64,000 nt of DNA from Bacteroidota bacterium. GTDB lineage: Bacteria; Bacteroidota; Bacteroidia; Chitinophagales; Chitinophagaceae. Shown piece after piece: positions 9,827-19,571 of this stretch. The notes beneath the pieces were generated by a model. It made no database searches. It was not told the origin of the DNA and saw nothing but the letters and a program-made list of their open reading frames with translations. The translations under genes and the position numbers were made by a program. The DNA lies in NCBI GenBank assembly GCA_016715505.1, contig JADJZY010000003.1, positions 1 to 64,000 on the forward strand, given 5' to 3'. Position 1 is the stretch's first letter; every line of letters begins with the position of its first letter.

Positions 9827-10022
9827 AATATTCGTTTTAATTGTTTCCTGGCAGACGTCATGCCGTTTAACGATGCAAATATGAATGCACTTCAATCGCT
9901 TAGCTGAATTTTAATCATTTACTTGATCAGATAAGTGTTTGTAAACGCTTAATTTGAAGTGCTCACAAATCCTCGTTGCAATTCTAACCCGGCATTGGAC
10001 CTCCATTTCGTTTCATTGCGCG

Positions 10023-11502
10023 CTATTCCGGAAAGAAGCTCGGAGGCGCCTCCGGCAATATCAGCATCTTGGGGTGTTTGTGCTGACGCAGCCATCCTCT
10101 GATTAATACATCCGCATCCGGATAATACTTTTTGGATATCAAGGCAGATTGTATATCCGCTTCATGTTGAAATGATTGACTCAAATCGGCATAACCATAT
10201 CCAAAATAATGCCCCTCACGAATATATACAAAAGCCCATTCCTCCGGATTCCGCCCACGGTCGAAGAGTACAAAATGCTGATGGGCATACCCTTGTATCG
10301 CACGCAATTTTTCAACCCTCATGTTATAATCCTCTGCGTTTTCATCGCCGCAGCAAATGCCTCTGCATTTTTTAATCTGATGATGAAAACATTGTGAGTC
10401 TTGCTCGGTTAAACCGCAGTATTGAAGACAAAGCTCATATTCATCTATCCATTGCTCAAGTTTTTCGCGGGCAGCGGCATAGGGAGGTAAAGGCAGCCAG
10501 GCTCCATGCCGATTCCTCATAGGGCAGAATTCGTAAAGCATGTACACCCCGGTTAGGATGATAATCAATACTATGGGTAAACTGATCTTTTTTACGGGCT
10601 GAATTATAAGGTGGCTTATGTTTTTTTATCTCTTCCGACTCCATCAATAATGAAATCAGTTCACTACCCGTTTCCACATAGTCGGCATTGTACAGATGCC
10701 CCAACAGTTCTTTGGTTTTTTTAAGATCGGTATTAAAATGACTAATGGCCCTCGAATACATGTTTACACTTTTTCCGATATACAGAATCTGTCCTTCTTT
10801 ACCCAAAAAATAATACACCCCACAGGTATCCGGAAGTTTATCCAGAATGTACTTTTTAATATTGTCCAAACGCGAGGTCATAATCTGCTGCACATTTGCA
10901 CTGCGATATTGTTTACTCTGCGCCTTTTGTTGTAATAGCAAGTCGAGCAGTTTCGTCGTCGCCACAGCATCTCCCTCGGCCCGGTGCCTGTCGAAAATTT
11001 GTATGCCCACCGATTCACATAAATTTCCCAGGCTATAAGAGGCTTTGCCCGGCAATAATTTACGACTCAATTTTACGGTACACAGGGTATCCCGTTTAAA
11101 CTTATAACCGAGTGAAGCAAATTCATCTTTGATAAAATGGTAGTCGAATGCTGCGTTGTGTGCCACAAAAATCTTCCCCTCGGTAAATTGCAAAATGTCT
11201 TTGGCCACTTCATAAAACCGCGGGGCATCCTGAACCATTTCGTTTGTAATGCCCGATAACTTGGTGTAAAAACTTCCAATATGACATTCGGGGTTAATGA
11301 GGGTTGAAAATTTATCAATCACCTGCAGCCCGTCATGCACTAAAATACAGATATCAATAATACGGCCTCGTTTAAAATCAAAGCGGGCACCGCAAGTTTC
11401 AATATCTACAATGGCAAACACAGTCTCCAAAACTAATACCGATTCAAGTTTTGTAAAATAACTTTTTTGGATGGCTTCAAAAGTCATCAACAATTGTAGC
11501 AA
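10023..11502 (-). CDS. DnaQ-like exonuclease fused to GIY-YIG endonuclease domain, frameshifted
   Basis: About 466 residues if translation begins at the GTG at 11421 (VFAIVDIETCG), which fits the exonuclease start better than the ATG at 11502. The N-terminal DEDDh 3'-5' exonuclease shows VDIETCG, HNAAFDYHFI and HRAEGDAVATTKLL. The middle is a UvrC-type GIY-YIG domain (GVYYFLGKEGQILYIGKS). The C-terminal part has ELCLQYCGL, KKCRGICCG and DRGRNPEEWAFV, as in a known Bacteroidota family annotated as exonuclease/Cho-like. The frame changes near 10482-10486 (a C run on the coding strand); removing one base joins AAFTS to YAAAREKLEQW. Probably a repair nuclease, in addition to the complete uvrC at 33447-35265. 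Confidence 0.82.
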
Positions 11503-11720
11503 TCGTCATTTGGAGCTATTTCGTGCTATCCGCTCCCATCTTTTGCACCCTTATGGGGTACAAAAGGATGTCCGCTACTATCACGGCTATAGCAGTACAG
11601 ATGTTTCTTACATGGAGTATTTGAAATTGCCCTTTGCTTATTTCAGTAAAAAATGTTCAAAGAATATAACAGGAGATGGTTTCTTCCATCAGAAACCTTG
11701 GTGCCTTTCTGAAACGAATA

Positions 11721-12314
11721 TTATTTGATATCGCCTTTTAACTCTTTGCCAAAATGCTTTCCGGCTGCTGCATAAGCTTCTTCAATGCGTTGGCCGGTGT
11801 CGTAATCATAGCCTCCAAAAGTGCGGCCTGGTGCGTTTTTGACACTGTATTTGGCAACCACTTTTTTGCTTTCTGTTTCGATGATGGTTATTTCCAAATC
11901 AATTTCAGCATTGCGGCGCTGGATATAAATATTAAACCCGGGTTCTGTACGATTCGTATTGATGATCATGGTGTACTTGGCTTCGGGGTATTTACCCAAG
12001 GCAAAGGGTGAGTGTTTTTCGAAGAGCTCGGTAAACTGTGGTTCATAACGGGCACTGCGATCGCCGACCCAGTTGGCTTCCCACTTGTCGCCACGTCCAT
12101 CTTCCTTTTTATTATAATCACCCTTTTTTTCTTCAATATAATCTGCCTCTGATTTAAACTTACCGACGCTCATATTTTCATAGGTAAATACGACGTTGAT
12201 TTTGGTTTCACCACTTAATGGTTTTGGATCTCCTTCGAGCTTTTTAATGCGTTGTGCCTGAAGTTGCATATTCCCTAAAAGGCCTATCAGGATGATAAAA
12301 AATAGTTTTCTCAT
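11721..12314 (-). CDS. Secreted protein of unknown function
   Basis: About 197 residues from the ATG at 12312-12314. This start gives a Sec signal peptide, MRKLFFIILIGLLGNMQLQA, cut before QRIKKLEGDPKPL. The mature part is hydrophilic, with KINVVFTYENMSVGKFKSEADYIEEKKGDYNKK, and ends GKHFGKELKGDIK. I recognise the general type (a conserved Bacteroidota exported protein that reads like a lipid-binding or envelope-stress hypothetical), but no named domain. It lies just downstream of nothing in particular and ends tail-on toward the atp terminator on the opposite side. Confidence 0.6.
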   Translation of the reverse strand: MRKLFFIILIGLLGNMQLQAQRIKKLEGDPKPLSGETKINVVFTYENMSVGKFKSEADYIEEKKGDYNKKEDGRGDKWEANWVGDRSARYEPQFTELFEKHSPFALGKYPEAKYTMIINTNRTEPGFNIYIQRRNAEIDLEITIIETESKKVVAKYSVKNAPGRTFGGYDYDTGQRIEEAYAAAGKHFGKELKGDIK

Positions 12315-12517
12315 ATTTGTGATTTGCCCATGAAAGTACATCAGGAATTATATTCGGCAAAGTTCCAGGCATATTTTTAAACCCAACTTATACAATTGAT
12401 TTATTTTACCGAATGGCTTTTGCACTCATTTCACCATGGAAGCAATGCCGGGTAAAGCGATGAACCCCGAGGTGTGCGACGCAACTGCGCTCAGTATGGT
12501 GTGCGGCGCTGACCCCC

Positions 12518-12547
12518 AAAAAAAATCCCGCTCTTTTCGAACGGGAT
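12518..12547 (-). terminator. Intrinsic terminator of the atp operon
   Basis: On the minus strand, ATCCCG (12542-12547) pairs with CGGGAT (12525-12530), with an 11-base loop, followed by eight U residues (A run 12518-12525). It begins 23 bases after the atpA stop codon and marks the end of the operon transcript. Confidence 0.85.
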
Positions 12548-12569
12548 TCTGTATTTTCAACAATGTATC

Positions 12570-14150
12570 TTATTTACTGAACTGTGGAATCATACCCTGC
12601 GCCAAACTCACCATTTTATTGATGCCGTCTTCCGGTAAATTTCCTTTTTTAAATTCAGCCAGCAAATCAGGCATTTTATTTTCCAATTCCATCAAGAAGG
12701 TTTCTTCAAAGGCCTTCATGTTTTTGGTAGGTACAACATTCAACAAACCATTGGTTCCTAAGTAAATGATAGCTACTTGTTTCTCTACACTAAATGGCTG
12801 AAACTGACCTTGTTTGAGGATTTCTACGTTACGAGCACCTTTATCCAGGATCGATTTTGTAGCCGCATCCAGGTCACCCCCGAATTTAGAGAAGGCTTCC
12901 ATCTCGCGGTAAAGGGCCTGATCAAGTTTCAGCGTACCTGCTACCTTTTTCATTGATTTAATCTGGGCACTACCTCCAACACGACTCACCGAAATACCCA
13001 CGTTAATGGCAGGTCGGATACCGGCATTGAAGAGGTTCGATTCAAGGAATATCTGACCATCTGTAATGGAAATCACATTGGTCGGGATATATGCAGATAC
13101 GTCACCGGCTTGTGTTTCAATAATTGGCAAGGCAGTTAATGAACCTCCCCCTTTTACCTTTCCTTTCAGACTTTCAGGTAAATCGTTCATTTTGGCTGCG
13201 ATTTCATCCTTGTTGATCACTTTAGCAGCACGCTCTAATAAACGGCTATGCAGATAGAATACATCACCCGGATAGGCCTCACGACCCGGAGGACGACGTA
13301 ACAACAGCGATACTTCACGATAAGCCACGGCTTGTTTACTCAAATCATCATAAACAATCAAAGCTGGACGTCCGGTATCACGGAAAAACTCCCCAATGGC
13401 TGCTCCTGCAAATGGAGCATAGAACTGTAACGGAGCCGGATCAGCTGCAGAGGCCGCCACAATAATGGTATAATCCATGGCGCCATTATCCTGCAATGTT
13501 TTCATCACCTGAGCGATGGTAGAGGCTTTTTGGCCAATGGCTACATAGATACAATATACAGGTTTACCTGCTTTATAAAATTCTTTTTGGTTGATAATGG
13601 TATCAATACAAATCGCTGATTTACCGGTTTGACGATCACCAATAACCAATTCACGCTGACCACGACCAATAGGAATCATGGCGTCAATCGCCTTGATACC
13701 CGTTTGTAATGGTTCTTTTACCGGTTCACGGAAGATAACACCCGGCGCTTTACGCTCAATAGGCATTTCAAATAATTCACCCGTGAGGGCACCTTTACCA
13801 TCAATAGGTTCACCCAGTGTATTGATGACACGACCCACCATACCTTCACCTACCTTAATGGAGGCGATACGACCGGTGCGGCGTACTTTATTTCCTTCTT
13901 TGATTCCCTTGCCTTCACCCATCAATACCACACCCACATTATCTTCTTCGAGATTAAGGGCAATGGCTTGTACGCCGTTTTCAAATTCAACGAGCTCACC
14001 GGAGCGAACACCGTTTAAACCATAAATACGAGCGATACCGTCGCCGACCTGCAATACGGTTCCTACTTCTTCCAGATCTGCCGAAGCGTTGAAGTTTCCC
14101 AACTGCTGGCGGAGGATGGCCGAAATTTCATCAGGTTTTATACTTACCAT
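12570..14150 (-). CDS. atpA: F1Fo ATP synthase subunit alpha
   Basis: 526 residues, full length. Regulatory nucleotide-binding subunit of the F1 headpiece. It has the beta-barrel N-terminus (GDGIARIYGLNGVRSGELVEF), the Walker A GDRQTGKSA, the IYVAIGQKASTIAQV segment, ALIVYDDLSKQAVAYR, and the alpha-subunit signature PAINVGISVSRVG. It is the last gene of the leftward operon, 37 bases after atpH and followed by a terminator. In many Bacteroidota atpG follows atpA directly; here it does not, so gamma (and beta/epsilon, usually separate in this phylum) must be encoded elsewhere. Confidence 0.97.
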   Translation of the reverse strand: MVSIKPDEISAILRQQLGNFNASADLEEVGTVLQVGDGIARIYGLNGVRSGELVEFENGVQAIALNLEEDNVGVVLMGEGKGIKEGNKVRRTGRIASIKVGEGMVGRVINTLGEPIDGKGALTGELFEMPIERKAPGVIFREPVKEPLQTGIKAIDAMIPIGRGQRELVIGDRQTGKSAICIDTIINQKEFYKAGKPVYCIYVAIGQKASTIAQVMKTLQDNGAMDYTIIVAASAADPAPLQFYAPFAGAAIGEFFRDTGRPALIVYDDLSKQAVAYREVSLLLRRPPGREAYPGDVFYLHSRLLERAAKVINKDEIAAKMNDLPESLKGKVKGGGSLTALPIIETQAGDVSAYIPTNVISITDGQIFLESNLFNAGIRPAINVGISVSRVGGSAQIKSMKKVAGTLKLDQALYREMEAFSKFGGDLDAATKSILDKGARNVEILKQGQFQPFSVEKQVAIIYLGTNGLLNVVPTKNMKAFEETFLMELENKMPDLLAEFKKGNLPEDGINKMVSLAQGMIPQFSK

Positions 14151-14187
14151 TTTATATCAATTTTAAGTTTGAAAGATAGTTTATTTA

Positions 14188-14751
14188 TTACCGGATATCG
14201 GCAATGAATTCATTTTTGAGGAATTGTTTACGGATATCGTTCAGGTCGCGAATGATGCTGGCATCAAACAGATTATTGTTGGCTTCTACGATAAATCCAC
14301 CAATTAAGTCAGGATTTACCTTGGTCGTCAAATCAATATGCATGCCCTGAAACTGTTGTTCAATTTTCAGTTTGAGCTGAGAAAAGGTTTGTTCATCAAG
14401 GGGTTCAGCAGTTGTAAGCAGAACTTCATTGATTTTATTGTATTTTTTATATTGAGCAATAAAGGCGTCAGCAATTTCAGGCAGAAAAAACTCACGGCCC
14501 TTACGGATAATCAAATTTATAAAAGCTTCAGAAACCGGGTTAATCTTACCTCCAAACAAAGCCTGAACCACATTGAGTTTAATATCTGCTTTAACCACAG
14601 GGCTGCGCATCAGTAAAACAAATTCATGACTGTTTTTGCACACGCTCTGTAAGCCCTGCATATCCTTGTACATTTCGTCGAGCTGACCTTTTTCTATGGC
14701 GAGGTCAATCAACGATTTGGCGTAACGGGCGGCAAGTCTTGGATTCAACAT
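14188..14751 (-). CDS. atpH: F1Fo ATP synthase subunit delta
   Basis: 187 residues, usual length. It is part of the peripheral stalk and joins the b subunits to the top of the alpha/beta hexamer. Family features are the N-terminal ARYAKSLIDLAIEKGQLDEMY and the C-terminal signature region GGFIVEANNNLFDASIIRDLNDIRKQFL. It lies between atpF (29-base gap) and atpA (37-base gap). Frame intact. Confidence 0.95.
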   Translation of the reverse strand: MLNPRLAARYAKSLIDLAIEKGQLDEMYKDMQGLQSVCKNSHEFVLLMRSPVVKADIKLNVVQALFGGKINPVSEAFINLIIRKGREFFLPEIADAFIAQYKKYNKINEVLLTTAEPLDEQTFSQLKLKIEQQFQGMHIDLTTKVNPDLIGGFIVEANNNLFDASIIRDLNDIRKQFLKNEFIADIR

Positions 14752-14780
14752 GTTTGACTTTTTAAAGGGTCTGTTTTAAA

Positions 14781-15275
14781 CTAATTCAATTTCAGTTCAG
14801 AAGCCAGGGTATTGATATAGGTATTCGCTTCGCTTTTGTTTGAAAGTTCCTTGCGCAATACTTTTTCTGATACTTCAATGACCAATGATCCAATTTGATT
14901 TTTAACATCAATGAGCGCTGCATTTTTTTGCTGATCAATTTGTTGACGAGCCTCAGCAATAATTTTATTCGCTTCTTCTTTGGCCTGTTCTTTGGCTTCG
15001 TTAATGATTTTGTCTTTAGTTTCCTTCGCTTCGCGCAACAAATTTGTTCTTTCTTCGCGGGCAGCATTCAACAAAGTTTCATGTTCACTTTTCATGGTTG
15101 CCATTTCAGCTTTAACCCTTTCGGCCGAAGCAATGCTGTCAGCAATACTGCTTTCACGTTCGTGTAAGGCATCAAGAATGGGTTTCCATGCAAATTTTTT
15201 GAGCAGGAATAAAACGGTTAAAAACGCAATCAGCGTCCAGAAAAAGAGTCCGAAACTGGGAGTTAATAAATCCAT
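14781..15275 (-). CDS. atpF: F1Fo ATP synthase subunit b
   Basis: 164 residues. One N-terminal membrane helix (FGLFFWTLIAFLTVLFLLKKFAW), followed by a long charged coiled-coil rich in Glu, Lys and Ala, as expected of the peripheral stalk dimer. PILDALHERE is the usual start of the cytoplasmic helix. It is the first gene after the long repeat-bearing spacer that separates it from atpE, so its translation starts far from the upstream cistron, unlike the rest of the operon. Confidence 0.95.
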   Translation of the reverse strand: MDLLTPSFGLFFWTLIAFLTVLFLLKKFAWKPILDALHERESSIADSIASAERVKAEMATMKSEHETLLNAAREERTNLLREAKETKDKIINEAKEQAKEEANKIIAEARQQIDQQKNAALIDVKNQIGSLVIEVSEKVLRKELSNKSEANTYINTLASELKLN

Positions 15276-15462
15276 TTTTTTAGTTTTTGGGTCTTTGAAA
15301 GACCATTTTGATTTATTGGTGGGGCTTTGAGCCCTTTGGTTTTGATTTAAAAACTACACGAGCGGCCCTTTGCGTTTCGTGTAGTTTAATTTTTGACTAT
15401 TGTCCGACTTTTAATGTCGGGGTAGTTGTGTGTCAAGCGTTTTGAGTTTTTCGACTTCCTAT
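15276..15462. promoter_or_regulatory. atpE-atpF spacer, atpF leader with two hairpins
   Basis: On the minus strand this stretch lies between the 68-base repeats and the atpF start. It has an 11-bp perfect inverted repeat (15351-15361 with 15377-15387, 15-base loop) followed by a short U tract in the atp reading direction, and a smaller CCGAC/GTCGG hairpin (15404-15408 with 15416-15420). The first resembles an intrinsic terminator or attenuator within the operon. Its activity is an inference from structure. Confidence 0.55.
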
Positions 15463-15797
15463 CCCGAATCGCTCTCGCTCTCGGGATAGTTATCTGTACA
15501 GCTCGCTCAGTCATTTTACCTCGCTAACCTCCCGAATCGCTCTCGCTCTCGGGATAGTTATCTGTACAGCTCGCTCAGTCGTTTTACCTCGCTAACCTCC
15601 CGAATCGCTCTCGCTCTCGGGATAGTTATCTGTACAGCTCGCTTAGTCGTTTTGCCTCGCTAACTTCCCGAATCGCTCTCGCTCTCGGGATAGTTATCTG
15701 TACAGCTCGCTTAGTCTTTTTGCCTCGCTAACTTCCCGAATCGCTCTCGCTCTCGGGATAGTTATCTGTACAGCTCGCTACGCTCGCTTACAGCTAA
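15463..15797. repeat. Five tandem 68-base repeats in the atp operon
   Basis: Units begin with CCCGAATCGCTCTCGCTCTC at 15463, 15531, 15599, 15667 and 15735, exactly 68 bases apart, with only a few substitutions between copies; the last is truncated and runs into the atpE stop codon at 15798. Each unit begins with an inverted repeat (TCCCGA ... TCGGGA around a 13-base loop); in the first copy it extends to nine pairs (CTATCCCGA with TCGGGATAG). There are no variable spacers between units, so it is not a CRISPR array. It sits immediately after atpE, the subunit needed in most copies, in an operon whose other gaps are 23-37 bases. Confidence 0.95.
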
Positions 15798-16040
15798 CTA
15801 CATCACAATAGCAAGGATACCGGCGATTACTCCGAAAAGAGCAACACCCTCTACGAGGGCCGCGGCAAGGATCATGTTGGAACGGATTTCACCGGCTACT
15901 TCTGGTTGGCGTGCAATGGATTCCAAAGCACCTTTACCAATTTGACCTACTCCGATACCGGCAGCCAAAGCGGCTACACCTGCACCAACTGCACCACCTG
16001 CTGAGGCGATTCCTTCTAATAAGACTGTTAATACTGACAT
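15798..16040 (-). CDS. atpE: F1Fo ATP synthase subunit c
   Basis: 80 residues, two membrane helices forming the rotor-ring hairpin. The loop is RQPEVAGEIR (RQP signature) and the ion-binding carboxylate is the Glu in AAALVEGVALFG in helix two. The residues after it (Gly-Val rather than Ser/Thr) and the absence of a sodium-type Gln/Glu-Ser pattern suggest proton rather than sodium coupling. It is 23 bases downstream of atpB and followed at once by the 68-base repeat array. Confidence 0.95.
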   Translation of the reverse strand: MSVLTVLLEGIASAGGAVGAGVAALAAGIGVGQIGKGALESIARQPEVAGEIRSNMILAAALVEGVALFGVIAGILAIVM

Positions 16041-16063
16041 ATATATTGGTTTTAAATAACGAA

Positions 16064-17196
16064 TTAATGATGGCCATGATCGTCACCATGATGGTGTTCT
16101 TCGATTGCCTGACCGATAAATACTGCTGTTAGATTAGTAAAAATAAATGCTTGAATGGCAGCAACCAGTAGCTCCAGGAAGAACATAAAAATGGTAAATC
16201 CGACAGATACCGGTACGAATGCGATACCAGCCACTTTACTGATTGCGGAGAAAATAAAAATTAATAATACGATACTCAGGATAATGGTATGTCCTGCAAA
16301 AATGTTGGCAAACAAACGTATCGCCAAAGCTGCGGGCTTAATTAAAAGATTACTGAGTATTTCGATCGGAACCAAAATGAATTTAATTCCGGTTGGTACC
16401 CCGGGTGGGTTAAAAATATGACCCCAAAAATCTTTGTTGGCATTCGCCAGCATGACTACAAAAAATACCAGCGCCAATAAAAGGGTAGCTGCAATATTTC
16501 CGGTTAAATTGAATCCAAAAGGTAATAATCCCAATAAATTGTTGACCCAAATGAAGAAGAATAAAGTCAACAATAATGGCATGAATTTGAGATACTTTTT
16601 ACCCAAATTCGGTTTGGCAACATTGTCTTGAATAAATCCAATGATTGGTTCAAGGGCATTTTGAAAACCGCTTGGGGCTTTATGAGCACCATTTTGTTTG
16701 TATTTTTTGCTACACCTGTCATGAGTATCAGCAAAATCACCACAGATAACAATAAACACAAAACATTTTTAGTGATACTGATGTCAAATGCCGGTTTGGC
16801 ATTGGTAATAGCTCCTTTTTCATCCGTTTGTAAGGTTCCGGATGCGTCGGTGAGATAAATTTTGCCTTTTTCAAGTTTAAAATGCTGTCCATTACTTTCG
16901 ACCACATCATGTCCGTGATGAAATTTAGAAGACATAAAGACATGAACCCCATCTTGAAACAAGATCACAGGCAGTGGTACTGAAATGTGCGTGGCATCAT
17001 GGCCTTCTCCAAAAGAAAATAAATGCCAATCATAAGAATCCCCGATATGGCCAAAGATTTCACCTTTGATATCCAGTTTAGGCTCTTCCCCTTCGGTATG
17101 CCCATGTTCACTGGCAAATGAAGGCGTCAGTCCTAAAACGACCATGAAAAAGGCCAAAACGATTGATTTCACTGATGTTTTACGGCTTATTTGCAT
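16064..17196 (-). CDS. atpB: F1Fo ATP synthase subunit a, frameshifted
   Basis: About 377 residues when reconstructed. It has an N-terminal signal-like segment and a long soluble N-terminal extension (SEHGHTEGEEPKLDIKGEIFGHIGDSYDWHLFS), as usual for Bacteroidota subunit a. The membrane half-channel part includes the essential Arg in ALAIRLFANIFAGHTI and a His-rich end (HHHGDDHGHH). The frame breaks at a coding-strand A run (T run 16703-16708): one more A restores TGVAKKYKQNGAHKAPSG. First gene of the operon; no atpI-like gene precedes it. The promoter should be in 17197-17318, shared with the divergent glycosyltransferase. Confidence 0.93.
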
Positions 17197-17318
17197 CCTT
17201 TACTGAATTCGGGCGCAAAGGTAAGTCGTATTTATGGTAGAAAAAAGCCTGAATAGAATATATTTGCAAAAAACAGCCCTTTAAGCGCATCTGTCGACGT
17301 TTTTGAGCAGGATTTGGC

Positions 17319-18459
17319 ATGAAGAAAGTCTTAATTATCACTGACCGTACATTACACTCTGCACCAAGGGTGATTCGTACGATAGACGCCCTTAAAAACG
17401 AATTTGAACTGTTTACAGTGGGCATCACACCTCCGGCATTTGAGGTTGCGGCACATTATAACCGCAAGACCATTCAAGAAGGCTTTGCCTACAGGGTGTT
17501 GCGAAAAATCAACCGCGATTACCGAGGTAAGTACATTCCGGAAAATTATATTGATAAGGGAAAACTTTACCGAATCAAGAAAATTTTGGATGCCGTTGAA
17601 CCGGATATTGTGATTTGCCATGAATGTTTTGATGTCCCTTATATGGCCCATCTCAAAGAACGTTATCAATATAAATTGGTTTTTAATGCCCATGAATATT
17701 ATCCGCTTGAATTTGATGAAAGGCCTGAATGGGCAAGCACCTGGCAATTGTTTTATGAAGATTTATACCGGCGCTTTTTACCCGCTGTAGACCTTATGGT
17801 GAATGTGTGTGATAGTATTCGGGAAAAATGTCTGGAAGTTTTTCAAAAAGATAGCATTGTTATACCTAATGCAGCCCATTTAAGTGAGCTGCCTGCTCAA
17901 TTCCCGGGAAAGATTATTCAATTAATCCACCATGGGAGCCATTCCTAGTCGTAAAATTGAAGAAATGATTCGGATGATGGATATACTCGGGCCCGGATAT
18001 CATTTGACTTTTATGTTGATGCCGAATGTTCCTGAATATTATCAGTCGTTGCAGGAAATGGCGAGTCAAAAATCGAATATTTCCTTCATTGAACCGGTTT
18101 CCTTTCGTCAAATCGTTCCAACCCTGAACCAATTTGATATTGGTATCTATATTTTACCTCCGGCCAGCTTTAATAATGCCATTGCTCTTCCAAACAAATT
18201 TTTTGAATTTATTCAGGCCAAATTATGTATTGCCATCGGACCCTCACCCGAAATGAAGCGGCTTTGCGAAAAATATGAATTAGGCGTTGTGGCTGATGCG
18301 TTTAACGCTGAGTCTTTGGCTCAAAAAATAAGCGGTATAGATGTTGATCAATTATTGGGTTATAAAAGAAATGCGGAAAAAGCTGCTCAAACATTATCTG
18401 CAGAGCACTTTGGTACTGTATTTTTGAGCGCGATCCATGACTTAGCAGTCGGGGAATAA
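17319..18459 (+). CDS. GT-B fold glycosyltransferase, frameshifted
   Basis: About 380 residues. The N-terminal part reads MKKVLIITDRTLHSAPRVIR, then DIVICHECFDVPYMAHL and KLVFNAHEYYPLEF; the C-terminal half has GTB-type features such as FDIGIYILPPASFNNAIALPNKFFEFI. The frame breaks at the GGG at 17934-17936; adjusting the G run joins LIHHG to AIPSRKIEEMI. First gene of the polysaccharide cluster, divergent from atpB. Donor and acceptor sugars are not readable from sequence. Confidence 0.8.
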
Positions 18460-18466
18460 AAATAAC

Positions 18467-19510
18467 ATGAAAAAAATCTTATCCGTTGTTGGTGCCCGTC
18501 CTCAATTCATCAAGCATGCACCGATGCAATTGCAATTGCAAAAACATTTTAATGCCTTAACGATTCATACCGGATAACATTATGACGAAAACATGAGTGC
18601 GGTTTTTTTCGATGAACTCAAAATGCCTAAACCCGACTTTTTATTCAATTTGGGGGGCAGTAAGCCACAAGGTGAGCAAACAGCCATCATGTTAACTGAA
18701 ATTGAAAAAGTTTGTATGACAGAAAACCCGGATGCCTTGTTGGTTTACGGCGATACGAATTCGACTTTGGCTGGCGCATTGGTGGCCGCCAAAATGCATA
18801 TCCCACTGATTCATATTGAAGCCGGATTGCGAAGTTTTAATCGGGCCATGCCTGAAGAAATTAACCGGATTGTAGCAGATGAATTTGCCCATATTTTGTT
18901 TTGCCCCAGCGATCAGGCCATACAAAACCTGCATCAGGAGGGCATCCGGCACGATCGTATCTTTCGTTGCGGAGATGTGATGTGTGATATGATCAAATTG
19001 ATTGAACCCCAGTCCAAACGGATTCTGAACCACCCATATTATTTTGCCACCATTCACCGTCCTTATAATACAGATGATCATACCCGAATGGAAAAAATTC
19101 TTGAGGTTTTGAACAGCTTGGATAAACCGGTAGTTTTTTCGATACACCCGCGCACTTTGCAGCGCATTCATTCCTTTGGTATGGAGGAGTCATCATTTGC
19201 CAATATTCAATTTATTCCACCACAGGGCTATACTGAAAGCGTTTCCTATCAAAAATATGCTGAATGTGTAATTACAGACAGTGGGGGCATTCAAAAAGAG
19301 GCATATATCCTGAAAAGGCCTTGTATCACGCTTCGCAGTGAGACGGAATGGACCGAGACTCTACAAAATGGATGGAATACGCTGATATTTGATAATCTTC
19401 AGGACATTCAAAAAGTCATTGCTCAATCGCCCGGTTTATATCAGGAGAATTTATATGGAGATGGTCATGCTGCTGAACAAATCACCACGTTGATTCGGCA
19501 ACACCTCTAA
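18467..19510 (+). CDS. wecB: UDP-N-acetylglucosamine 2-epimerase (non-hydrolysing) with in-frame stop at codon 37
   Basis: Interconverts UDP-GlcNAc and UDP-ManNAc, a precursor for ManNAc-containing polysaccharides. From the ATG at 18467 it reads MKKILSVVGARPQFIKHAP and reaches IHTG, then TAA at 18575-18577, then HYDENMSAVFFDEL in the same frame. The family has Gln at this place (TGQHYD), so CAA has become TAA. The full span is an exact multiple of three (347 residues) with no frameshift. Other family motifs are intact: YGDTNSTLAGALVA, IHIEAGLRS, MPEEINRIVAD, TDSGGIQKEAY. The piece after the stop could start at the ATG at 18593 but would lack the N-terminal substrate-binding loop. It begins 8 bases after the glycosyltransferase. 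Confidence 0.88.
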
Positions 19511-19514
19511 GAGC

Positions 19515-19548
19515 TTGCCAGAAAATCCTCCCAGAATCACTACATTTG
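19515..19548 (+). promoter_or_regulatory. Putative Bacteroidota-type promoter before asnB
   Basis: TACATTTG at 19541-19548 matches the -7 consensus TAnnTTTG exactly, with TTG at 19515-19517 about 23 bases upstream as the -33 element. It is 24 bases before the asnB start. The match is by eye. Confidence 0.45.
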
Positions 19549-19571
19549 CCCGATAAATTGAATAAGGCCTT

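Noticed and set aside
11471..11728. 85-codon plus-strand open frame between the exonuclease and the secreted protein
   Set aside because: No domain, no start context, and it overlaps the ends of both neighbours.
15463..15797. CRISPR array
   Set aside because: The 68-base units are contiguous and nearly identical throughout; there are no variable spacers and no cas genes nearby.
16703..16708. Programmed ribosomal frameshifting in atpB and other genes
   Set aside because: No consistent slippery heptamer with a downstream structure; the breaks occur in unrelated genes with different run bases, which fits sequencing error better.
18575..18577. Recoded stop (selenocysteine or pyrrolysine) in wecB
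   Set aside because: The codon is TAA, which is used for neither, and the expected residue is Gln.
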